Shown piece after piece: positions 34,908 through 46,640 of a stretch of DNA of 64,000 nt. The notes beneath the pieces were generated by a model. The model had not been told where the DNA came from. It saw only the letters and a program-made list of their open reading frames with translations, and did no database searches. This stretch comes from Channallabes apus (lineage: Eukaryota; Chordata; Actinopteri; Siluriformes; Clariidae). Numbering within the stretch: position 1 is the first letter of the stretch; each line of letters begins with the position of its first letter. The position numbers and the translations under genes are program-made. The DNA lies in assembly GCA_030522415.1 (NCBI GenBank), contig CM060131.1, forward strand, positions 2,952,501 to 3,016,500, written 5' to 3'.

Positions 34908-36629
34908 TATATATATCATTTTTTTTATTAATTACTTGGATGAGTCATTCATTCTGACAGCACTAATGTTTATTGTAGACAACCATACAAGGGTAATTGT
35001 TACTAAGCCTGCCCTGACTACACTAATTTTCTTGTATGTTGTCCTCACAGATTCCTGCAGCTAAACTTGGATGTACATTTACATTCTAATAAAGGTTACG
35101 GATGACACGCCTCTGAAGTTGGACTTTTTGCACCATTAAAATACTTACAGTATAGGCAACTAGTTATCATATCTTCTTCTCCATAAAACATGTTAATGCT
35201 CAGTAGTACACATATATGGTTCTTTAATGTATTTGCATTGTACTAAAATTTATTCTTTTTCAATTGCCATATACAGTATCCCAAATCACTATGGCCGTTA
35301 AAAAATACAACAAAAAAAACAACACATTTTTCTTTTTTTTTAAATGAGGTGTTAGTGTACAGTAGTATACAGGCCTGTGGCACAGCCTAAGGTTTTATCC
35401 CTAATGCTTTTTCCCCCCTCACGTTACTTTTACTTTTATACTTTAAGTAGTTTTGAAACCAGTACTTTTACACTTTTACTTGAGTAAAAAGCTTGAGTTG
35501 ATACTTCAACTTCTAAAGAAGTCTTTTTAAACCCTAGTATCTATACTTCTACTCAATTAATGAATGTGAATACTTTTGACACCTTTGCGTACGCCGCACT
35601 AGTTTGGACCCAGAAGTGGCATGATAACGTAGCAACTAGCCATCCCAGACAATGTTGGCGTTTTTTTTTTTTTCAGGGGGGGCCCTCGCGAACGTTTTTG
35701 CCCTGGTGCCCACACAACCCATAATCCGTCCCTGCTAATGACACTCGTGTGAGCGCAAACTAACAGAATCACTGCTGTAAAGTAAAACAAACAAACAAAT
35801 GAACCCGTACCTTTCCTCTGAAAAGAACCGCGACAGAGTTGAGTTTCTTCGGAGAGCAGGTTGTGTGTCTCTCACACACACACACATAGCCGGCACAGTG
35901 TCAAATTATGCTCGCGCGCGCACACACATACACACACACAAACCGCGATGAGGAAGAAAATAGATTTTTAACCTCTGTATTGAGAATTTCTTTTGCTTTA
36001 CTCGCGCGCACACACGTGTGTTATAAGAAACAGTACACGTGCTTCCGAACAGCAAATAAAATATGTTTTACACACACACGGGGTCACAGTTGTTCACAGT
36101 GTTATAGTAAACAGTACACACATGTCCGGATGCTGATTATACCAATAAGAGACGAGCACTAAGTCCCAGCAGGGGAGACGATTCCGGGGCGCAAGAGAGA
36201 GAAAAACCGTTGGCTCAGTTGTGATCATGTGACGCTCGGCATCAAAATAAGAAGCGCATGCGTGAAACATGATACTCGGCGCTCGTAAATCAAGACAATG
36301 CTCGTTTTTCAAGTAAAAATTCATTAAAAAATTTTGTTTGCTCGTCTTGCGGAACACTCGTAAACCGCATTACTTGTAATCCGAGGTTCAACTGTAGTTA
36401 TTTAGGAGCAATCTCGGAGCAACTGTGAGCAAGTAAGAGACAGAAACTCTAATCTCATTGAGGAGGCAGGCTTGAACCCATGGTTATGTATGACCAATTT
36501 TTCTAAAGACTGTGACTGGTTGTGCATGCATGATCCGTCAATCACTACAAAGTGCTCTTAATCATGATATATTATAAGCCTTTGCTTTGAAACAATAGTC
36601 CTATTTGTCAGTTTGCCCTAATCACACAT

Positions 36630-37180
36630 CCATCAATCAGTCATAACATTATGACCGATTGATGCACTTTGTGTTTTGGAGGCAATGTCCGAATGCACTG
36701 TGTGTTTTCGGACACCTTTCTATCCGAACCAGCATTAAATTATTTCTTCAGTGTTAGCTACAGCTTCACTCCCCACATGCATCAGTGAGCCTTAGCCACC
36801 CATGACCTCTTTGCCAGCTCACTGGTTTTTCTTCCTTGAAGCATTTTTGTACTGTAGGTCCTGACCAGGGCCATCCCACAAGGGCTGAACTTTGTTACAG
36901 TAGCTACAGCTACAATATCTTCTGACAATGGCACTGGAAGTGGCAGAAGCAGAAAAATTGCCAAGTGTAAGGATTTGAGTGACAAGGGCCAAATTGTGGT
37001 GGCTAGATGACCAGGTCAGAGCAACTCCAAAACTGCAGCTTTTGTCAGATGTTCCCAGTCTGTAGTGGCCAGGACAAAATGTGGTCCAAGAAAAAACTGG
37101 TGAACTGGTGACAGAGACATGGACAGCCAAGGCTTGCTGATGCAAATGAGGAGTGATGGCTGGCTTGTGTAGTCTGATTC
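36630..37180. mobile_element. Partial fish interspersed DNA repeat
   Basis: It begins CAGTCATAACATTATGACCG and contains CCCCACATGCATCAGTGAGC, TAGCCACCCATGACCTCTTT and GGCCAAATTGTGGTGGCTAG. I recognise these as parts of a widespread fish DNA-transposon-like repeat. It is rearranged and carries no ORF. Confidence 0.5.
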
Positions 37181-37201
37181 AGTAGAAGAGCTACTGTATC
37201 T

Positions 37202-37840
37202 GAAATTCAAATTCAAATTCAAATTTGACATGCAGTGAAATATTTATATGACTGCTCATGCCCTAAAATCTTTCCTGCAGTAAAAGAAAAATTGCAAAAT
37301 GATGTGCAAAAGTTAAAATAAAATATAATTAAAATGGAAACATATAAAATGTATAAATTAAACACAATGTGCAGAATGTGCAATATAAAAGGGTATAAAA
37401 GGATAAAGATGGGTATGGTGGGTATGACAGCAGTCATATGAGTGAGACATGAAGTATGGAATGAAATGTGTGTCTCTACTGCTTTGTTCTGAAGTCCACT
37501 ATCAACTCTTTTGTCTTGCTGACATTCAGGAGGTTGTTCTCTAGGTTCCTACTCTCCTCCAGGTACACCTTCTCATTGTTTTCACTGATCAGGCCTACCA
37601 CAAAGGTGTTGTCAAACATGATGATGGTGGTGGAGTTGGTAGTGGCCTTGCAGTTGTACATGTACAGTGAGTACAGCAGGGGGCTTAGGGCACAACCCTG
37701 GTGGGCTCCAGTGCTGGGGGGAGAGGGTGGCTGTGGTCTACCAGTGAGGGAGTTGGAGATCCATTGACACAGAGGTGGGATGACTCCCAGGTGTGGGATG
37801 TGTGGAGGATTATAGAATAGCTGAATTTTGGACAACAAAC
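37202..37840 (-). mobile_element. L2-type LINE 3' fragment with intact tail
   Basis: The minus-strand ORF (37838-37476) shows [38 protein letters not shown] and [17 protein letters not shown], the same subfamily as the LINE at 7533-10995. The catalytic FADDT is mutated (MFDNTFVVGLI) and the sequence between LIVDF and the tail is deleted. The 3' tail is three TTTGAA units (37204-37225), the usual L2 terminator. Confidence 0.8.
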
Positions 37841-38968
37841 AGCATTATTAATTTATAATTCCCTAGTGTAAGGGTAAGTGCCTACCAGAACATTAGCTAT
37901 TAATTTGATTTGAAGCCAGATTTGAATCTTGTCTGCATCAAGTCTACCTGGAGTTCATAGCCTGATTTATTCTTCTGTGACAAGCCTATGCTGATATCAT
38001 TAAAGAGTTAATTGTTGATTAAAATGCTTTGTGGTCATTCTGTTAGAATGAAACATGGCAACTGTTATATTCAATGTCTATTTTAATCACAGTAGTCCAT
38101 GTTATGCATGAACGGTTGAGTGCATTGCGGCATAAAGCAAAGAAATTTTTCTTTGTGGTGCGACCATAACTTTCTACCACATAATAATGCTTTCTTAAAA
38201 ACTGTGAAATTCTTAATAAAACAATTAGATCGATGGGCATAATTTCATCATCATGAAGCACCAATGTTTTTGGTGTAACAAACAATTTGGGGAACTATTT
38301 AAGTCAAATCAACTTCCTGAAATGTCAGGGTGTTGTAAACAACTTTCAGGGAGCCATTTTGTTGATATTTTGCAAGATGGCGAAGTGGCAGAAAATAATT
38401 TTTCTAAAAGGATCCCAGATTACTATTACTACTGCATGACATGAACAAATATGAGATAATATGAGATAAATGTGACATGGCCAGGAATGTATTTGTCAGA
38501 GGGTATGACTTCAGGAAAACAATTATGATTCATAGTAATTATAAACATTATTTAGACATTTAGAGGTATGTTTCAAAGTATATGAAAATGCCTGCCAGAT
38601 ATTATGTGTAGGTCTAGACGTTTCAAATACCAGTAGTTTAGGATGTTAATCAAAGCTGTTATTAGGAAATGGATGTATTATTTAAGTGTTCTGTGTCACT
38701 TCTTTTTTTATTTTTTTATTCTATTTAAAATGTATCAAACTGTTTCAGTATTAAACACTGCATGGCAATTCTAAAGTCATTTTGCTATTGTAACATTTAG
38801 GTATAACAATGCTTTTAATCAAATTAAAATAGATACCAATTTCAAAGAGAGAAAAGTGTCTTGTCACAGAGCAAAATTAATGCCAAAAGACATGAGGAAG
38901 TGAGAGTGAAATGTGCAATAGAAAGAAATAATGGTGTTTACATTTTATTCTATCTCTTATGTATTTAT
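37841..38968. other. Gene-free AT-rich stretch
   Basis: No recognisable gene or repeat. A short open stretch near 38253-38444 has no family motif. Confidence 0.4.
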
Positions 38969-39298
38969 AGGCGGAACGGTGGTTTAGTGGTTAGCACTGT
39001 CACCTTCCCCCTCCATAGTCTGAGTTCCTTTCCCACCTCAGGTCTGTGTGCATGGAGTTTGAATGTTGTCTCCGTGATTAGTGGGTTTCCTCCATGTACT
39101 CTATCACAGTCCAAAGACATGCAGATTAGGCTAATTAGCATTCACAAACTGCCCGAAGTGTGTGAATGAATGTTCGAGTGAGTGCCCTTTGATGGATTCA
39201 ATGGAAATTGTGCCCCAAATTTCATGTGATGGGCTCCAGGCCCCCTGCAACCTTGTATACAGGATAAAGCAGAATAGATGGTGAGTGAGTGAGTGAGA
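38969..39298 (+). mobile_element. tRNA-derived SINE, diverged full-length copy
   Basis: The tRNA-like head GGTGGTTTAGTGGTTAGCAC (box A) is followed by a mutated box B. The body has GTGCATGGAGTTTGAATG, GTCCAAAGACATGCAGATTA and GGGCTCCAGGCCCCCTGC, and the tail has GTGAGTGAGTGAG. Confidence 0.85.
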
Positions 39299-39424
39299 TA
39301 TGTATTTATCAGATGCAGAAGGTAATGAAAAATGGTGCTTGCTGACATTCTCAATTTAATTCCACCATTTACCATGTAGCCAGTCTTAAGCTCATGCAAA
39401 ATACCCTTTATAATTACAAATATA

Positions 39425-40249
39425 CTCAGCAAAAAAAGAAACATCCCTTTTTCAGGACTGTGTATTTCAACAAAAATGTTGTAAAAATCCAAATAACTTT
39501 ACAGATCTTCATTGTAAAGGGTTTAAACAATGTTTTCCATGCATGTTCAATTAACCATAATCAATTAATTAACATGCACCTGTGGAATGGTCGTTAAGAC
39601 CTTAACAGCTTACAGAAAGTAGGCTTTTAAGGTCACAGTTCTATAAACGCAGGACACTAAAGAGACTCGTCTACCGACTGTGAAAAACACCCAAAGAAAG
39701 ACACCCAGGGTCGCTGCTCATCTGCGTGAACGTGCATTAGGCATGCTGCAGGGGGACATGAGGACTGCTGATGTGGCTATAGGGCAATAAATCGCCATGT
39801 CCGCACTGTGAGACGCCTAAGACGGCGCTACAAGGAGACAGGAAGGACAGCTGATCATCCTCGCAGTGGAAGACCACGTGTAACAACACCTGCACAGGAT
39901 GGGTACATCCGAATATCACACCTGCGTGACAGGTACAGGATGGCCACAACAACTGCCCGAGTCACACCAGGAACACACAATCCCTCCATCTCACAGCAAG
40001 AACTGACACATCTGGTCCAGTCCATGAGGAGGAGATGCACTGCAGTACTTCAAGCAGCTGGTGGCCACCAGATACTGACTGGTACTGACTGATTTTGAGC
40101 TTCTCTTCATTCAGGGACACATTGGGAAACATTTTTACTTTATGTCTTCTGGTGTCGACTCTTTTAGTGTTCATACAAATATTTACACATTAAGTTTACT
40201 GAAAGTAAAAACAGTTGAAAGTCAGAGGACGTTTCTTTTTTTTGCTGAG
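39425..40249 (+). mobile_element. Tc1-like transposon with catalytic-core deletion (0.82 kb)
   Basis: The TIRs are CTCAGCAAAAAAAGAAACAT at 39425 and its near complement ending CTGAG at 40249, each bounded by TA. The ORF at 39808-40092 keeps RRLRRRYKETGRTADHPRSG, then TPAQDGYIRISHLRDRYRM and HNPSIS, and fuses directly to QQELTHLVQSMRRRCTAVL, the C-terminal end of the transposase. All three catalytic acidic residues are gone. This is a MITE-like derivative that keeps both ends. Confidence 0.92.
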
Positions 40250-40740
40250 TATATGTGCAGGTAGTTGTAGAGAAGCCCAACACTAGAAAAGAAAAGAAAA
40301 GCACTCTGCTTAAAAAGAGTGAAAGACTGACATTTTAACTTTTCAAACTTAAAAGCAAAATACAGGCAACAAAGTAAAAGACAAGAAAGATTTAGAGATA
40401 ACTTAAGAGGTAGAAGAGAGACAAGAAAGTACATAAAAGAAATGAAATTAAGAGATGAAAAAACACCACTTCACATATGCTAAATTATGTGGACATAACA
40501 TGTGCAACTGTTATGTGGAATTCAATCCTATGACAGTTTCAAGTTGCACAAACTGTTAATATAACAAAACAAAAAAAATACAAAGGCTTTATGTCACTGT
40601 CAATATGTTGGAAAACCATGTAAAAATAAAATTCAGATGATCCTGCTACCATTCTTTTCTTCTCACTTGTACACATGTATTGTAGGAGGACAGGATATTA
40701 AAATCACACAAAATCATTTCTTTTGTTAAAAAAAAAAATA
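40250..40740. other. Gene-free A-rich stretch
   Basis: Purine-rich on the plus strand (AAAAGAAAAG, AGAGACAAGAAAG). No gene or element recognised. Confidence 0.4.
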
Positions 40741-40741
40741 C

Positions 40742-40814
<73 letters not shown>

Positions 40815-40833
40815 CTTAGCGTGTATATATGTA

Positions 40834-40896
<63 letters not shown>

Positions 40897-41000
40897 ATAT
40901 GTGTGTGTATATACACATGTGTGTGTACAGTATATATGTATATAAATACAGTATATGTATATTTATGTATATGTATGTGTGTATATATATATATATATAA
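40741..41000. repeat. Compound (AT)n/(GT)n microsatellite
   Basis: About 62 bp of pure TA, a short unique CATTTCTTAGCGTG, then alternating TA and GTGTGTAT blocks. CATTTCTTAG recurs at about 41001, so the array contains a local duplication. Confidence 0.95.
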
Positions 41001-41010
41001 CATTTCTTAG

Positions 41011-41765
41011 TGGGAAAAGCTACATTTAACCTTAAATGATATAAAATGAATGGCAGTTTTGTTCACTGCATTATTATTGCCCGTGATGAGTTTAATGAAT
41101 GTAAAACACGTGTCATGGTGAGTTTAACAGCCTCATTAATTCATTAGCATTTTATAGCTTACATAACTGCTAATCTCTACTAAGGCTGCAAGTAATAAGG
41201 CCACATTTCCTGTTACTTGGTTAAAGATTTAACAGCATAAAAACCACTCTATGGGTTAAATGACACTAATGATAAAATGGAACATGCCTTTGATGTTACA
41301 CAGTTTTTCAAATTAGTAACGTTAAACAAAAATATTATAATAGACAATATAAAAAGGAAAACATAAACATCCGCCTTATGCTTTTATTTCATTTTGGGAA
41401 TTAAAAAAATTAGGGCTGTCAGTCAGGACAGATTAACGTGAACTAGTTCATTTTATTGTGTGTGAACTGAACTTTGTGCTATTGCTTGTGATGTGTGAAT
41501 TGTATAACACTTACAGTAGTCCTGCTTCATGTTCTCCGCCTAATCCTTAAAGTTTATTGCATGATGAGTTAGTGTGTTTTACTCTGTGCAGCTGCTTATG
41601 AACTGAAAACATTAGAATATAAGCACTTCTAGTATTGTTTGATGTTTTGATTTGACATGTTTCTGTATGAAACCTGAGAGTTACTGTACTCTAATACGGA
41701 CTCATTGTGCATGGCTGTAAAACATGCAATCAAACTTTTTGATTTTGGACTGACACTACAACTCA
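41011..41765. other. Gene-free stretch
   Basis: AT-rich, no exon signal. Two TACAGTA/TACTGTA words (about 41512 and 41684). Confidence 0.4.
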
Positions 41766-42144
41766 AGGCGGCGCGGTGGTGTAGTGGTTAGCACTGTCGC
41801 CTTGCACCTCCAGGGTCTAGGTTCGATTCCCGGCCAGGCTCGATTCCCGTCTCTGTGTGCATGGAGTTTGCATGTTCTCCCCGTGCTTGGTGGGTTTCCT
41901 CCGGGTACTCCGGTTTCCTCCCACAGTCCAAAGATATGCAGGTTAGGCTAATTGGCGTTCCTAAATTGCCCGTAGTGTGTGATTGGGTGTGTGAGTGTGT
42001 GTATGTGTGTGTGCTCTGCGATGGATTGGCACCCTGTCCAGGGTGTACCCCGCCTAGTGCCCGAAGTCTCCTGGGATAGGCTCCAGGTCCCCCGCGACCC
42101 TGTATATAAGGATAAAGCGGTATAGAAAATGAATGAATGAATGA
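41766..42144 (+). mobile_element. tRNA-derived SINE, best-preserved copy
   Basis: The head has box A TGGTGTAGTGGTTAGCACTG and box B GGTTCGATTCC. The body includes TTCTCCCCGTGCTTGGTGGG, TCCTCCCACAGTCCAAAG and GGGTGTACCCCGCC, then GGGATAGGCTCCAGGTCCCC and GGATAAAGCGGTATAGAAAA, with a tail of ATGAATGAATGA. Least diverged of at least eight copies in the window, so a good reference for the others. It is not a functional tRNA gene. Confidence 0.93.
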
Positions 42145-42949
42145 ACACAGTGAACAACAAACAACATAAAAGTCCCCAAACACAAAAAGGTCCACAGTGG
42201 CTGCTGCAGTGTGCCGCTAGGGGGCAAACCTGGACTTTCTATGAAATGTAATTATGCTGAGGCAACTGACATTTGTCCTGGGTTTTATGCTTATGGAAAG
42301 GGAGCTGACTTTGGCCAAAATGCTTTAAGAACAAGCACATTTTAAACATTTCTAAACTTTAAACTACAAAAATCCGAGAAGCCTAAACTCTGGCAAAAGG
42401 AAACCAGTTGCTGCAGAAGCACCTTCAAGCTGGGAATCGTTTCCTACTGTACCTCTTTTACAAGTCGTTCAGGCAAATGAACCTGATGGTCAGACATACA
42501 GTATAATGCAGCCATTCAGGAAGCTGTGAGACAAAGAAATGGCAACAGTGACGTACTAAGGCTCAACCAAAATTGAATGAGAATTGTTATTAATGTTAAT
42601 GCCTGTGGTTAAGCAAAGTCATAGTAACAATAATCACTCATGCCATGTAAATAAAAATAAAATAAAAAATATATCAGTGGATATCAGGATATAATTGAGT
42701 TTATTTGGGGAATGTACTGTAATCTGCTTTTCAGCTCCTATAATGCTGTAGTCACATGAGTAGATGGTCCAGCTACTGTATATCTATATCCAGGATTCAG
42801 CATTGAAACTAATAGCTTTGTTATACTGTATAGTAATTGTAATATTAATTAATGTATTAATGAATAATTAATATGCACAATGGGTCATGCACAAGGGTCT
42901 CTGTTGATGTTTTTCCCGATTTATCAATTTTTATAATAGAAGCATTTTT

Positions 42950-43430
42950 TTGTTAGTTTTTTTCCTGCTCCTAATTAATGGTGGCAATCCTGCCAATCAT
43001 GCGAGTAACACTGAAGCAGCCAAAATCACTGCATTTAATTCGCTACCAGTATCCAAGTTGGTAAATGCAACTGGCACAATACCCAATCCTTGTGCAGCAC
43101 AATCCATGGACGTTAACTTTGCAAATACCAAGAGAGAAGAACGAGCCAAGAAGAGGCAGTCTGCACATGGTGGAGGTCATCCTAGACGCTTCAGAGAAAA
43201 ATGTTTGCATTCCAAAGTTCATGGCAATTGCTAAAAGCATAAGTGAAAAATATCCTGCCAGCTCGGAAGCCCAAACAGATGAAGGTGAAAGGATGGGCAA
43301 TGGAGACTACACTTACCAGATACTACACTTTCTAGTATTACACTCAGAAGGGAAACACCTGCTGGAACAAAGAAGGGCCAGGCAACAAACAGTACAAATG
43401 GGCGAAAACTGGCAGCTTCGGTTGTATTAA
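42950..43430 (+). other. Unassigned overlapping open stretches
   Basis: Two overlapping plus-strand frames (42950-43234 and 43065-43430) look more protein-like than the surroundings. Examples are NFANTKREERAKKRQSAHGG in one frame and VILDASEKNVCIPKFMAIAK, then GKHLLEQRRARQQTVQMGE, in the other. The apparent quality switches from one frame to the other near 43170, as in a frameshifted old coding sequence. I recognise no domain; it may be a processed-pseudogene or transposon remnant, or chance. Confidence 0.25.
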
Positions 43431-43880
43431 CAGCCTACTGAGCTACCAGGCCGGTGAAACAAGAGATTCATTGCATGAAAAGAAAGAGGAACTGAAAAAG
43501 TTATTCGCTCAAGAGAGTAAGAAAGGATGTGATCGTGGAAGTCAACAAGTTTATAAGCCCAGCGCTGTGCGCTCAATGCCACACTGTCACGTAATGTGCG
43601 TGAACTAAGGAGAGAATGGCCTTCCTGTTTATTATTCTTGAATCAGCATTTTAAAACATTTACTGGCATTAAGCTAGATGAAAGACTCTTCCTGTAATAA
43701 GAGAAGGTATTCTGCCTTCCTTTAAGGTTGAGTTCATTGTTGGAAAAAAAAAAAAAAAAAAAAAGGAGAAAAAGGTCATTGTCCATATTGAAAGGGCAAG
43801 GGGAAGATCTAGATCCTAGGCATGCTGTCTTTTTGTTGTTTTCCTCACGGAAAAAGAGATTGCCTTGTCTAATGTATAAA

Positions 43881-44083
43881 ATTGTATATTTATATGATTC
43901 CCAATGCATACTTGCATTATTTCAGAGATCATTTGATCTCTTTTCCTTCAGATCACCTTTACCCTTAAGATACTTTACCTTTGCCTTAAGATCTACCTGG
44001 GCAAAGGTGATCTGAACTAAAAGAGATCAAATGAGCTCTGAAATAATGCAGGCATGAATATGGGAATCATATAAATATACAAT
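43881..44083. repeat. Long inverted repeat (85-bp arms, about 33-bp spacer)
   Basis: The left arm 43881-43965 (ATTGTATATTTATATGATTC... GATCACCTTTACCC) is matched by the reverse complement of 43999-44083 (GGGCAAAGGTGATCTGAAC ... ATATAAATATACAAT) with few mismatches. It would fold into a near-perfect hairpin. No ORF or flanking duplication was identified. Confidence 0.88.
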
Positions 44084-45638
44084 GTTTACCAGTTACCCAT
44101 AGATAACCTTACTTGTTATGAATCTTTAATGTAGTTTATCTTTCATCTTTATGGTTAGAAATTCTTATCAAAGCAATCCAGCCAGTTGTCCACAAATGGG
44201 ACTTCATTATCTGACTGTATTTATTTCATCTTTCCTTAAGAGTCCTGAAGATACTGTAGCAACAACCTTGTGAATCATTTAAAGACAAGCCGTATTTAAC
44301 TTCTGCAGTCTTTCTTTTGCTTCTGCAGTCATTTTTATTTTTATTTGTTTGAAGGAGAAAAACTCAACGGACAGCTGATCTTGGAACGGGAGATGCTCTG
44401 AATGTTATCCACATAGATTTCATTAATGACCACTAAGTATCCCATGACCACGTGCTGGACAGCAATCAACTGTACTGTAGTTGCATTAAAAAGCTGACAA
44501 GAGTAATTTGAGAAGCTACTGAATTCTTTGTAAATACATTCATATTGTATTCACATAAGCATTGCGTTTATCACACAATTGGCTTTATTCCATGTAAATG
44601 AGCAACACCTTAATTAAGCAGGTAAAGTAAGCTAGGTACAAATGTAGACATGGCTTCTTATTCAGATTTTACATTTCATCTTAAAAGGTCCAGGTCTTAC
44701 AAGCTTCTGCCTGTAGATGGTGCCATGAAACTCTCTTATCACAAGCACTGCCTAAAAATGTTTGGTTTGGTGCGGGAACAATGAAACATAGGATAGTAAA
44801 ATACTCAATATGGAGGATACTGAAGTGTATATGCAAAAAAAAAAAAAAAAAAATTCAGAACAATAAGCTGAATAAAAAATAATAAAAAAAAAAATGCAGC
44901 GAAATCACCTAGTTATCATTTTAATATGCTTAACGGGATGGAATTAAGACACTTGCATAATAAAGAAATATAAAATATATAAAATATACAAACATTTAAG
45001 TACAAATCCTCGTTTGTCTTATTATCAACTTTATAATGCATTGTCAATATGGTTGTCCTATTGAGCACTGAGTAGTTTGGCTTTTAAAAATTTACATAAA
45101 TTGTCTTCATTTCTCAAAACTCTAAATAAAATAAAAATTGTTTTTTACTTTGTGTTTACTTACAAATCTCTACAATCAATCAAAACCATGTTCTTGCTTC
45201 TCAAAAACGAATCCTTCCACCTAAACAATATGCACAGCTATTACATGCTTATCTCTTCCGAACCCTTAAATATACCTGATGTGATGAATTCAAAACACTG
45301 GCATTAAAAGTGTTCATGTATGTTTTGACTTCATGAGGTCTTGTTACATATTCCAGTGCATACAAATGTGTGGAAATAAGTTTTCTGTTTCTCCTTCTGG
45401 TGAAGTGTAGGGGGTTTTTTTTGTCCTTGAATAACATTTACAGTACACGTCTATGCAAAACAAATGTTATTTGGAAAACTCAGTAATTTCACCTACAGTA
45501 TGTAAGTACTATGAAAAACACTATCAAGAAACTCTCTGCTACAAAAATGTAGCAAAAATAAATATTTATTTGTTACTGCGATACAAAGTGTTCAGCTGAA
45601 CAGACAAAAGTAATTGCAAAATACAGTGCGACAGAGCC
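44084..45638. other. Gene-free AT-rich stretch
   Basis: Homopolymer A runs at 44836-44853 and 44881-44893. No gene or recognised element. Several TACTGTA/TACAGTA words. Confidence 0.4.
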
Positions 45639-45639
45639 A

Positions 45640-46640
45640 TGTGTTCTGCTGCTGATCATGCTCAGGCCCGAGGAACTCATCTACTGTATGTCTTCTGTGA
45701 TGGCATGGTTTATCCACCTCTATCATTCATTTGCATGGATGAAATCACATGCATCCACCACTGGATGGAGTGGCATCACACACTCTTGGATTTTGTGTTC
45801 AAACAGTTGAAACTGCCTTGCTGAAAAGAATAGCTCTATTGGATTTCGAAATGGAGAATATGTTGGAAGGTACAGTGCTACAAAACATGGGTTGTTGGCA
45901 AACAAGGACCAGAACACACCAGTGGATACTTTCATCACAAACGACTACATAGATGAGCTGCTCTGGTTCCTCTTCCAGTGGGATGATGAGGATAATAAAA
46001 AAATTTGTTAAGGAATGGGTGTGTTATAGGGACCAAGTTGCATATGTTGATGTATGACCCCATGCTGACTGATAACAGCACACATGGTGACTTTCCATCA
46101 TGCTGCCTGGGGACATTGACAACAGCACAGATGCCAGTGATATTCCCACACTTCTGACTGGTCTTCTGCTGGTTGACAACTGCCTCATCAGTGAAGATAT
46201 ATTTATAGGGAACAGCAATGTCATCATGTTCAAGCATTGTGTAAAAAAGGGACAATGAGCAGAACAGTCAAAGGACCTACATATAGGAACACTGAGGTAC
46301 ATATTGACATGTCTATACAGTATACTGAGAGGATGCTGGACTCACAGGCACATATTAGTGTCATTGCTCCTTCAGTTGTGCTCAAATGGAACATGATATA
46401 TCTGATCCATCCTCAGCCAGTGTTGATTCGAGACACCGTCTATCGTGGACAGGCTAACCTCGTCAATGCTCGTGAAACGGATATCGTCTACCAGGGCTGC
46501 GTCTCTGATTTCCCTAAGGGTGATGGCATTATTTTCCGAAAAACATGTGCTCGTCTGGGAATTTCCAACCTCGGTCACCTCGTGCTGGTGGTCTTTCTGT
46601 CCTGTGAAACGTATATCGATATTTTTAGGCCACATTGTAC
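45640..46640 (-). mobile_element. IS630/Tc1-related transposon, decayed transposase
   Basis: On the minus strand in order: ENNAITLREIRDAALVDDI and IDEVSLSTIDGVSNQH (HTH region), QIYHVPFEHN, then YKYIFTDEAVVNQQKTSQK (first catalytic Asp), NITGICAVVNVPRQ, and YLPTYSPFRNPIELFFSARQ (third catalytic region). This is the same superfamily as the element at 61618. Frame changes occur between blocks. Ends were not identified. Confidence 0.75.

Larger units (their letters stand above)
32765..35587. mobile_element. hAT element B (Tol2-like ends), nested
   Basis: The left end CAGAGGTGTCAAGTAATGAA starts at 32765. The right end, reverse-complemented, is CAAAGGTGTCAAAAGTATTC and ends at 35587. The 8-bp target duplication CGTACGCC is perfect (32757-32764 and 35588-35595). 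Subterminal ACTTAAGTA/TACTTTA words are typical of Tol2-group elements. After removing the Tc1 insertion it is about 1.2 kb. A short ORF start (MSQPSTSEEGNSTRK, 33205) may be the beginning of a lost transposase. Confidence 0.92.
31004..35734. mobile_element. hAT element A (CAGGGACGGATTA ends), nested
   Basis: The left end CAGGGACGGATTACGGACC starts at 31004. The right end, reverse-complemented, is CAGGGACGGATTATGGGTT and ends at 35734. The 8-bp target duplication CTAATGAC is perfect (30996-31003 and 35735-35742). After subtraction of its own insertions about 1.3 kb remains, with GGGGCCC-rich sequence (about 31740-31880) and no transposase. Confidence 0.92.
30261..36394. mobile_element. TA-target MITE family, outermost member of a five-element nest
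   Basis: The left end CAGTGGAACCTCAGATTACG starts at 30261 after TA. The right end, read inward, is CAGTTGAACCTCGGATTACA and ends at 36394 before TA. Both half-elements (30261-31003 and 35743-36394) match the intact copy at 58268-58940. After removing inserted elements it is about 1.4 kb, longer than the 673-bp copy. No transposase is present. Confidence 0.88.

Noticed and set aside
40646..41010. Tyr/Ile-rich ORFs on both strands
   Set aside because: Same artefact, over the AT/GT microsatellite.
41766..41840. tRNA gene suggested by box A and box B
   Set aside because: This is the head of a SINE, present in many diverged copies with a shared non-tRNA body; it lacks a proper cloverleaf.
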